Source: Minisyncoccota bacterium
Lineage (GTDB): Bacteria; Patescibacteriota; Minisyncoccia; UBA6257; JAKLIH01
Assembly (NCBI GenBank): GCA_028702045.1
Contig: JAQVPP010000012.1
Span: 1 to 15,496, forward strand
Reading direction: 5' to 3'
DNA: 15,496 nt
Shown: in pieces, positions 6,915-14,377 of the stretch
Layout of the letters: each line of letters starts with the position of its first letter
How positions within the stretch are numbered: position 1 is the first letter of the stretch
The notes under the pieces: model-generated
What the model saw: only the letters and a program-made list of their open reading frames with translations
Databases searched by the model: none
Told to the model about the DNA's origin: nothing
Made by a program: the position numbers and the translations under genes

Positions 6915-9233
6915 TTATTTAAAAATTTTTAATATATTTGTTAATAAGTAATCTTTAAGGGAATTAAAATTAAAGAATGGATTATATTGTTCTGGAAAAT
7001 TAGATTCTTGAGTTGTAGTAGGTGGGAATGTAGGAGGTGTATACTTGGTTGTTGTGGTTGTAGTTTCTTCTACATTATAATAACCTTCTACACGGATATT
7101 TAATTTTTGAGCCTGCATGCTATTTATATTATACCCCTCTGAAGTATCTATTGTTTCATATTCTGAAGGATCCATCATTTGATTTGAAATGGTAGTTGTA
7201 GTTGTATCTTTATCTGTGCTTATGCAATAATTATTGACACATTTTCACACACAACTCTCAGGTAAAAGTATATTCATGTGTGTACACTCAAAATCAGATG
7301 TACAGTATCTGTCTAGATTATTACTAAATTGACCACAAAAAGAATCAGAAACATTTGGTTTTATTAAAAGACCTGTTTTTTCATCTATATTTTCTATTTT
7401 CTTTAATTTAGTTGTAGTGGTAGTGGTTGTGCCTTTCTCTCTACCTGCATATATACATCAAGTACCATTCTGTACGCTGGAATAATCTACACAATATCAT
7501 TTACAAATACTGTTACTTTGTCTATTTTGTTTATTAAACATTCTTTCACAGTCTAGATCTTGTAAACAATCTACTTTATGCTTTACATCTACACATAAAG
7601 GATTATATGGTGGGTGGAAAATTTCCTTAACTGCTTCTTTTTTAGTTGTGACAGTTGTATTAGTTGTGGTAGATTCTTTTTTCGCCTCATTGGCAACTAC
7701 TTGATAAATACATTGATTATCTAGACAAACATATCCGCAAAAAGATGCAGTTTCTGGACAAGGGGGTTTTGGACTATCACTTGTATATCCTATACAATCC
7801 TTATCTGTAAAGCATTTACCTGGATGATAGTTTGAGTTTTCTTGTTTTTCTATTTCTTTTTTGAACTGCTCTATCTCTATATCAGACATTTGGTTTAAAG
7901 ACTTATCGCTAATTGGCTCAATAATTACTTCACACTTTCCTTTAATACATGAGTAGAAACAAAAATGATTAGCTGGGCAGTTTGATATTTCTAAATTATC
8001 ACAATCTGAAGTTAGTACACATAAATTTTCTTCTTCATATACATTTTCGTAACGAACAAATTCACACTTAGAATTAACACATGAACATGGCATTGTCTCA
8101 TATTTTAATAAAGAATGAGCAAAGTCTTTAAAAATATTAGAGTTTTCACCTAATAATTTATTAATATATTCCTCTTTATTTTCTATCTCTGCAAACATAT
8201 CTAGGTCATATGTTTTTTTAGAGATACAGACATTATTGTTTTGACCAACTTTTATGCAATCAGAATCCTTACTACAAGTATAGTTTAGTTTAAATGGACA
8301 ATCAATTATGTTAATTTTTTTAGAATATTTGATATCATGATCTTTAGGTACAACTATAAGTATGGCTGGATAATATTCTTTATCCTCACTGGTACACTGT
8401 TTGGACATAGTAACTGAGTAATTAATAAATAAAGTTTTATCTACTTTCTGGATACTATGAATAAGAATATCACTCATATGAGAATATGAAGTACCTGGCT
8501 GAATAACTAATATATTATTTTTAGAAAAATCAATTTTAAAACTACCTTCTATATATTCCTTGAGATTTTGGTTTTCATCTAAAGTAACTTTATTATTAGT
8601 TAGATAATCTTTTTCTAATCTTGGATCTATAATATCCTTAATATATTGGAAATACTCTTGATGACTTGTTAATAAGAAATAGTCTTCTTTTTCTGTTTTT
8701 AATCCAAAATTTACTTGATCAAATATCTGAACAGGAAAACTCTCTTCATCCTTACTGCCTGAACAAGGACATTCTTTATAGCAAGCTATTTCTGCTTTAT
8801 TCTTTAAGGCCACACACTCATTTAAGTATACGGCATTATTTTTACCACAAACTGGTTCATATTTTTTAGAGCAAACTATTTCTTCTGGGCTTTCTTTTTT
8901 CAAAATATGAAGAGAAGACTCATCTTTAATTTCTATATTATCTCCTGGTTTTAAATTCTCTAAAGTTGTCTTCTCTTTAAATAGGTTGAATAATTTATTT
9001 CTATCAATTTGAGAAACAGATGGATTATTAATTAAAACTTCATAAACTTCAAAAAAAGGAGCTTTGTCTAATCCAAAAAATCTTTTTAATTTATCAAACC
9101 ATGAGTTGTTTTCTTTTTTCAATAAAATTGTATTCTCTTTTTCATTAATACCGATAATTTCTCCTTGTATTGCATAAACAATAGGAGTAAAAATAAAAAA
9201 TATTATCAAACTGTATATAAATATTTTTTTCAT
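6915..9233 (-). CDS. Secreted Kazal-domain, Cys-rich, poly-Thr multidomain protein 2
   Basis: The largest gene, 772 residues. Order: signal peptide (1-21, ending VYA); N-terminal module GEIIGINEKENTILL with WFDKLKRFFGLDK; a Kazal-like domain (about 118-155: EPVCGKNNAVYLNEC, IACYKECPC); a region at about 160-310 with IDFSKNNILVIQPGTSY and AILIVVPKDHD that resembles the PrcB C-terminal family (tentative); then four to five Cys modules of the SDC...C...C type (SKDSDCIKVG, TSDCDNLEISNCPANHFC, DKDCIGYTSDSP, LDCERMFN, DFECTHMN) separated by Thr-rich linkers, and a Thr/Pro-rich tail. Three TGA codons read as Trp (7497, 7458, 7245; lowest bases). The frame is open through all of them with no other stop. 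It starts 1 base after protein 1 ends. Confidence 0.87.
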
Positions 9234-9234
9234 T

Positions 9235-10956
9235 TTATTTTAATTTAAAAATATTGGCAAACATACTTTTTAAAGATAAAAAGTCAAAATATATATCTTC
9301 AATTAAATTATGGTCACTTGGTTCTGGGGACATATCTATTGGACCATCTACCCCTATGTCTAAAATTTGACACTTACCATTAACACATCTTGGTATACAA
9401 TTTGATTGTACATATTCTCCTTTTTCATTTATTAAATGATTAAGTTGTATCTGGCAGTCATTATGATTAAAACAAGGTATTACATAATTAATAACTGGGC
9501 AAACTTGCTTAAGAGGAGGTTCTGGATAAGTTGGTATATATGTATTGGGTGGTAACTTAGGAACAGTAGGCAAAGGAACAGTAGTGGTTGTTGTAGTAGT
9601 CTTAGTTGTAGTTGTTGGTAAATTTTCTTCTTTAACTATCCAAACACAGTGGTCATCTAAACACTCATATTGGCAAATAATACCTTGTAAATCAGGACAC
9701 TCTTGAGGCTTAAAGTTATCACAGTCGCTATTCTTTGCACACTTAAAGTCTTTAGGAGGAAATACTTGTGGATGAGTAGTTGATGTAGTGCCAGGAATAG
9801 TTGTAGTTGGAAATGGTGGTTTGATTGTTGTAGGAGGCAAAATAGTAGTTGTAGTAGTTGTATATGGAGAACTAAAATTACATCCAGCCGTAACGACAGC
9901 CAAACATATTTCTCCTTTTGGGCAAGGAACATTATCTGTAAAGAATCCATTATTTAACAAACACCATTCTTCAAATTGATCCATGTCTTCCAAGTTTGTT
10001 TTCTGGCACTCTTGTTTGGAAGAATATCATACACCTCCAAACATCTCGCAAGTAACCTTTATACTTTCTTGATTTGGTATAGTAGTAGTTGGCAGTGGAA
10101 CTGTAGTGGTTGTAGAAGGTATAGTTGTTGTGCTAACGGTAGTTGTAGTTGTATATATAGTTGTAGTTGTTGATTCTGTACAAGGACATGCTTTATTACA
10201 AGCTATTTCTACATTGGCTGCTTTAGCAAAACACTCATTTAAGTATGTTGTATTATCTACACCGCAAACTGGGTTTTCTCTAAAAGTACAGTGTTTTGTT
10301 TCTTGGGAAATAATATAGTCATTGGAAATATTTTTTAAACAAAAGCCATCTTTACATACACAAGATAAGTTACTTGGTGGAACATTATTACAATAAATGA
10401 TATTTTTAGTTTTCAATAAACTAATACATGCTCCATTACAAAACATACAGTCTTTATTACTTAAGCATTCTACTTTAGAATCAATAGATGGCTTAGTTGT
10501 TACCATGATTCCTACTTTATCTGATTCTTTAAAAATAGTTGTTGGAGTATTGGCAAAACCTGAAAAAATACTGTCGTAATTATAGTTTAGATCGGTTGTA
10601 TCATAAGTAGGAGAATTTTCTTTTTTAATAATATTTTCAAATACATTTGTAATCTCAATAACATCACCTACACTAACATCTTGTATAGGTTGCTCTTTTT
10701 TTTGTTGAAAAAACAAAAAACTATCTACAGTATTTATTTTTTCTGAATTAAGACTAACCTCATAAATAATGGGTTCTTGTTTTTTCAAATTAAAAAAACT
10801 CAAAATTCTTTCAAAAAAATTTAGTTTTGGTTCTTCTTTAATTAAAGCTATGTTTTTTTCTTTATTTATACTTAATATTTTACCCTGTAATGCATATACA
10901 TCAGAAAAAGATAAAATACAAATTAAGCAAAATAAAATTAAAATAATTTTTTTCAT
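9235..10956 (-). CDS. Secreted Kazal-domain, Cys-rich, poly-Thr multidomain protein 1
   Basis: A 573-residue paralogue of the two other large proteins. Order: signal peptide (1-22, ending VYA); N-terminal module GKILSINKEKNIALI with LNFFERILSFFNL; a Cys cluster NKDCMFCNGAC near 170; a Kazal-like domain (about 220-257: NPVCGVDNTTYLNEC, IACNKACPC); a Thr linker; a W/C module with Trp310 (TGA at 10027-10029) and Trp331 (TGG) in QFEEWCLLNNG; a Thr/Pro linker; a Cys module NSDCDNFKPQECPD ... HCVWIV; another Thr/Pro linker; and a final Cys module HNDCQIQLN ... RCVNGKCQ. Its ATG directly follows the TAA of the acidic protein upstream. Likely exported and disulfide-bonded; target unknown. Confidence 0.88.
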
Positions 10957-11229
10957 TTATTCTTTTAATTTATTTCTTGCCGCTTCTATGGACGAAGGAT
11001 CTTTTAAATTAAAAACATCTTTTATACTTGGTTTGTTATCTTCCTCTTTATCAAAAGCTTCTAGAAGATCAGGATTAGCTATTTCTTGTACATCATCTAC
11101 TAGAGCTGGCTCTTGGTTTTCTAAAGTTTCTGGTTGTGTAATAGGGTCCCCTTGTTTTTCTGGAGAACTAGTAAAATCTGGTTTTTCAAAAGAAGGAATG
11201 TCTTTAATTTTTTCATTAGGATTTTCCAT
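10957..11229 (-). CDS. Small acidic, probably disordered protein, first gene of the cluster
   Basis: A 90-residue protein beginning MENPNEKIKDIPSFEKPDF, rich in Glu, Asp, Pro, Lys and Asn, with no cysteine, no tryptophan, no signal peptide and no membrane span. The C-terminal third (LLEAFDKEEDNK ... SIEAARNKLKE) may form a helix. It appears cytoplasmic, unlike the exported proteins that follow. Its TAA is immediately followed by the ATG of secreted protein 1, so the two are probably co-transcribed and perhaps translationally coupled. A link to export or assembly of the cluster's products is possible but unsupported. I do not recognise the family. Confidence 0.75.
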   Translation of the reverse strand: MENPNEKIKDIPSFEKPDFTSSPEKQGDPITQPETLENQEPALVDDVQEIANPDLLEAFDKEEDNKPSIKDVFNLKDPSSIEAARNKLKE

Positions 11230-11255
11230 AATAAATTTATTATTAATATATATTA

Positions 11256-11284
11256 ATTTTAAAATATATTTTTAATTTTTGCAA
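11256..11284 (-). promoter_or_regulatory. Candidate promoter of the secreted-protein cluster
   Basis: Minus strand -35 TTGCAA (11279-11284), 17-bp spacer, -10 TAAAAT (11256-11261), in very AT-rich DNA just after the preceding terminator. Leader about 20 bases, no Shine-Dalgarno. AT richness makes chance matches likely. Confidence 0.45.
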
Positions 11285-11289
11285 ATATA

Positions 11290-11310
11290 AAGTGGGCCAT
11301 AGGCCCACTT
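11290..11310 (-). terminator. Terminator of the 43-aa membrane protein gene
   Basis: Perfect 9-bp stem AAGTGGGCC / GGCCCACTT (11290-11298 and 11302-11310), loop ATA. It overlaps the TAA stop of the small gene and is followed on the minus strand by TATATTTGC. The GC-rich stem stands out from its surroundings. Confidence 0.7.
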
Positions 11311-11440
11311 AAAATAAAACTAGCCAGGCCATCTTAATAATTAAGATGGCGAGAGCCACAAGAATTATATTAAAAACAACAAATGCCACAATCCATAAGA
11401 TTTTTAAAAAAATAACCCATATATCATCAAAATCTATCAT
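11309..11440 (-). CDS. 43-aa single-span membrane protein
   Basis: A short gene supported by a strong Shine-Dalgarno GAAAGGAG about 7 bases before the ATG, a good promoter upstream and a terminator overlapping its stop. The product begins MIDFDDIWVIFLKILWIVAF, is almost wholly hydrophobic from residue 8 to 36 (one or two tight spans), and ends KMAWLVLF. Its three Trp codons are TGG. The acidic N-terminus (DFDD) and single late lysine suggest one helix. No family recognised; candidates include a small regulatory membrane peptide or toxin-like peptide, neither shown. A 10-bp inverted repeat (11328-11350) lies inside the coding sequence, so the transcript is strongly structured at its 3' end. 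Confidence 0.7.
   Translation of the reverse strand: MIDFDDIWVIFLKILWIVAFVVFNIILVALAILIIKMAWLVLF
11328..11350. repeat. 10-bp inverted repeat inside the 43-aa gene
   Basis: GCCATCTTAA-TAA-TTAAGATGGC: a perfect 10-bp stem with a 3-base loop, 17 bases from the terminator hairpin at 11290-11310. The two hairpins lie in tandem at the 3' end of this short message. Confidence 0.85.
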
Positions 11441-11461
11441 ATTAGACTCCTTTCTGTTTTT

Positions 11462-11490
11462 AGTATATATCAAAAACTTAAAAAAATCAA
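11462..11490 (-). promoter_or_regulatory. Promoter of the 43-aa membrane protein
   Basis: Minus strand -35 TTGATT (11485-11490), 17-bp spacer, -10 TATACT (11462-11467). The -35 begins directly after the tlyA stop. The Shine-Dalgarno GAAAGGAGT follows in the leader. Confidence 0.65.
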
Positions 11491-12201
11491 TTAACTTTTA
11501 CGTATATGTATTAAGTATTCTTGATTACCGTGTTTGCCTATTGTGTTTGATTTGATTATTTTTACAACCTTAAGTTTGAGAAAATCAACAAATTTTTCAA
11601 AATCTTTTAAATATTGAGTTGTTATTTTTTCACTTTTAACTATTCCGTGTTTGAGGTTTTCTTTACCTACCTCAAACTCTGGCTTATATAACAAAACTAA
11701 ATCACTTAAGAACCTGTTTTGTATACTAGGTAATATATACTTAAGAGAAATAAAAGAAACATCTACACAAATAAAATCAAAATCAGACTTAAACTCTTTT
11801 AAAAAATCTCTAATATCTGTATCCTCAACAGAGATGACTTTTGGATTTTGTTTTAGGCCTTGATCAAGTTGATCCTTGCCTACATCGACTGCATAAACTA
11901 ATTTGGCATTATTTTGAAGCAAGCAATCGGTAAAACCCCCTGTAGATGAACCTATGTCTAGACATATTGCATCAGCTACAGATATATCAAATTCTGTTAA
12001 GGCTTGTTTTAGCTTGTGGCCAGATCTAGAGACAAACTCAAGACTATCCTTTACCTCTACGATGTCATCCTCCTTAACGTCATGATTATTTTTATTAATA
12101 CAAATATCATTAATATATACACTATTATTTTGTATTAATTCTTGAGCCTTGTTTCTTGAAGAAACTAAATTGTTTTTTGTTAAATATTTATCAAGTCTCA
12201 T
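11491..12201 (-). CDS. tlyA: TlyA-type 2'-O-ribose rRNA methyltransferase
   Basis: TlyA-family enzymes (often annotated hemolysin A) use SAM to methylate ribose 2'-O of rRNA; characterised members act on C1920 of 23S and, in some species, C1409 of 16S. The 236-residue product has an N-terminal S4 RNA-binding domain (MRLDKYLTKNNLVSSRNKAQ), then SRSGHKL, the SAM-binding CLDIGSSTGGFTDCLL (80-95), YAVDVGKDQL (103-112), CVDVSFISLK (145-154), YKPEFEVGKE (172-181) and a C-terminal GKHGNQEYL. It is slightly shorter than many homologues but complete. No tryptophan codon of either kind is present. It lies 43 bases after dnaJ, beyond a terminator; no convincing promoter was found. Confidence 0.92.
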   Translation of the reverse strand: MRLDKYLTKNNLVSSRNKAQELIQNNSVYINDICINKNNHDVKEDDIVEVKDSLEFVSRSGHKLKQALTEFDISVADAICLDIGSSTGGFTDCLLQNNAKLVYAVDVGKDQLDQGLKQNPKVISVEDTDIRDFLKEFKSDFDFICVDVSFISLKYILPSIQNRFLSDLVLLYKPEFEVGKENLKHGIVKSEKITTQYLKDFEKFVDFLKLKVVKIIKSNTIGKHGNQEYLIHIRKS

Positions 12202-12223
12202 ATATATATTGTTTAATATATAT

Positions 12224-12246
12224 TAAAAGCACCAAAAGGTGCCTTT
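12224..12246 (-). terminator. Terminator after dnaJ
   Basis: Stem GCACC / GGTGC (12229-12233 and 12238-12242) with loop AAAA, extended by A-T pairs beyond one mismatch. On the minus strand it is followed by TTTTAATATATATT. It starts at the dnaJ stop. Confidence 0.6.
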
Positions 12247-13309
12247 AATTTATTTCTTTTTCTAATTCACTTAATAATTTTTCGGCTTTTTTCGAAATTC
12301 TTTTTGGAATATTAATTTTAATTTTAATATATAGGTTGCCTTTGGAGTTTGAGTTATATTTGTGCATACCTTCATTTTTAACTACAATCACATCATTTTC
12401 CTTAGTTCCTTTAGGAATTAAGAAAGATACTTTATCATCTCTGATAGTTGTAATAGCTTCTTTTGATCCTAGGATAGCTTTGATAAAACTAATCTCATAA
12501 TCAAGATAAAGATCATCTTGGTGTCTGATAAAATCAGTATTATTTTTAACAAAAACAACTAAAATTAAATCTCCTGGAGTTTCATTTGCATAAAATGTAT
12601 CTCCATAATTTCTAAATCTAATTTTATCTTGATTCCTAATTCCTTGAGGAATGTTAATTTCTTTTTCTTCAGTAATTTTTACACTACCATTGCCTTTGCA
12701 CTTTGAACAAGATTTTTCGTAAATCTCTCCTTTGCCTTTACACTTATCACACTCTACTGTTGTTTGGAAATTTCCAAAAAAGGTCTTTTGTACTTTATTT
12801 ATTTTGCCTGTACCTTTACACTTATCACACTTAGTGACTTTGGTATTGGGCTCATAACCAAAACCACCACAATGACTACACTTTACAAAGCGAGGATACT
12901 TTATTGTTTTAGATACCCCCATATCTGCTTCTTTTAAAGAAATTTCTATTTCTACTAAGATATCTTTATTTTGATTTCTTCTTCTGGATTGTCCTTGATT
13001 AAAAAATTCAGAAAAAATATCACCAAAATCAAAGCCTTGAGTAAAATTCTCAAAGCCTGAAAAACCAGAAAAACCTTGTGAAGAATTAAATCCTTGTTGG
13101 CCACCAAATTTTCTATATGAATCATATTGTTGTCTCTTCTTTTCATTAGATAATATTTGATAAGCTTCATTTATTTCTTTAAATTTTGCCTCATCTCCAT
13201 CAGGTCTATCTGGATGATATTTATGAGCCAATTTGTGAAAGGCTTTTTTAATTTCATCTGTAGTTGCTGACTCTGAAACTCCTAGTGTTGTGTATAAGTC
13301 TTTGTTCAT
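12245..13309 (-). CDS. dnaJ: Chaperone DnaJ (type I Hsp40)
   Basis: DnaJ delivers unfolded clients to DnaK and stimulates its ATPase. The 354-residue product carries all type I features: J domain with His32-Pro33-Asp34, a Gly/Phe-rich linker (about 68-105, many GF repeats), and four zinc-binding CxxCxGxG repeats at 144-151 (CSHCGGFG), 161-168 (CDKCKGTG), 187-194 (CDKCKGKG) and 201-208 (CSKCKGNG), then the C-terminal substrate-binding domains (INIPQGIRNQDKIRFRNYGD, GDLILVV, FLIPKGTKENDVI). It has no tryptophan codon and no TGA. It starts 1 base after the membrane-protein stop, so it is probably in the dnaK transcript. Slightly shorter than E. coli DnaJ, with a short C-terminal tail. Confidence 0.97.
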   Translation of the reverse strand: MNKDLYTTLGVSESATTDEIKKAFHKLAHKYHPDRPDGDEAKFKEINEAYQILSNEKKRQQYDSYRKFGGQQGFNSSQGFSGFSGFENFTQGFDFGDIFSEFFNQGQSRRRNQNKDILVEIEISLKEADMGVSKTIKYPRFVKCSHCGGFGYEPNTKVTKCDKCKGTGKINKVQKTFFGNFQTTVECDKCKGKGEIYEKSCSKCKGNGSVKITEEKEINIPQGIRNQDKIRFRNYGDTFYANETPGDLILVVFVKNNTDFIRHQDDLYLDYEISFIKAILGSKEAITTIRDDKVSFLIPKGTKENDVIVVKNEGMHKYNSNSKGNLYIKIKINIPKRISKKAEKLLSELEKEIN

Positions 13310-13310
13310 T

Positions 13311-14321
13311 TTATTTTAGTGTTAGTTCTTTTTTATATATTATAGTTTCTTTAAATGTTAAAATATTTAACTTAAATAATAGTTTAATTGTGAGTGAAGA
13401 AAGCAGATAAACGAAAAAGTTTAAAACAATAGCCAATATGTATAAAAAGGCTGCTATACCTGATAATAAAATACCTAATATTATTAATTTGGTATGAAAC
13501 TTAGCACTGTTATAGTATGACTCTACTACTTCTCCTACATTATCTCCCTGAATCTGTATACCAGTCATGTTGGTAAAACTTTGTTTGACTACATCTATAG
13601 ACTGTGTTCCAAAATTAGAGACAAGTCCTCTGGTAGTTGGACTGATTGACATGATTTGTCCAACAACACTATCTACATTACTGTTAAATAAATTGACTGA
13701 AAACATCTCTCCAACAATATTATTGGTATATATCAAATATCCTGCTAAAGTATTGGATTGTTGATTTTGGGCTGAATAACTTTGGTAAAATAGGACCAAA
13801 ATGATAGAAAATAGTCCAATTAAGATGAATCTTGATCCTGATCTTAATACATGTCGTAAATTAAATTCAATTAAGTTTTTTGACCTGTTTCTCATGATTT
13901 TGGCTCCTCAAGTGATAAGGGTCCAGCCAATTAAAATTAAAAACAGACAGAAAAAATCAAAAGTATTTATTATCCCTGCAAAAGGAAGCAAGAAACAAAG
14001 AAGAGAGATAAGTCCAGTGATGTTTAATTTTTTAAAATCAAAGACAATTAAAATAATATATAGGTTGGTAATTGTCATGACAAGAAATATGAAGAGCAAA
14101 ACTATAGAAAAGCTAGAAAAACTTTTTTGGAAAAAGAATTGATTTAGCTGGTTGCCTAAAATCAAAAACAATATTCCATTTAAAACTAAAAGTCAGTTTT
14201 GTTTTTTAAATTTCTTTTCACGCTTTATTTGCTCTTCATAAACATCATCAAAATTATGTAACAAGATATCTTGTTTTTTCTTTTTAAAAATATTTAGAAA
14301 ATTAAATTTTGGAATTTTCAT
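13311..14321 (-). CDS. Unrecognised polytopic membrane protein between dnaK and dnaJ
   Basis: Two apparently separate reading frames join into one 336-residue protein through TGA codons at 14193-14195 (KKQNWLLVLNG) and 13908-13910 (LITWGAKIM), both in membrane-interface positions where Trp is common. The ATG at 14319-14321 gives a basic cytoplasmic N-terminus (MKIPKFNFLNIFKKKKQD). Predicted spans: about 43-58, 70-94, 101-118, 121-139, 165-182, and one or two within 280-318. A polar, Asn/Ser/Gln-rich domain (183-275, no Cys) lies between the last spans and probably faces outward. Family not recognised. One base separates it from dnaJ and 57 from dnaK, with no terminator seen, suggesting a dnaK-membrane protein-dnaJ transcript. 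Whether it cooperates with the chaperones is unknown. Confidence 0.82.
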
Positions 14322-14377
14322 TGTTAAAAATTAATGTATATAAATTAAGTTTAACATATAATTTTTAAATTTGTAAA

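Noticed and set aside
13908..14171. Separate small membrane gene starting at TTG 14171
   Set aside because: The frame is open upstream to ATG 14321 and downstream through TGA to 13311, giving one continuous protein.
356..14321. UGA as glycine (code 25, as in Gracilibacteria/Absconditabacteria)
   Set aside because: The TGA in QueA, Tgt and QueH falls on Trp positions, and the F-x-x-W-C motif uses TGG in protein 1 where protein 3 has TGA. Glycine fits none of these.
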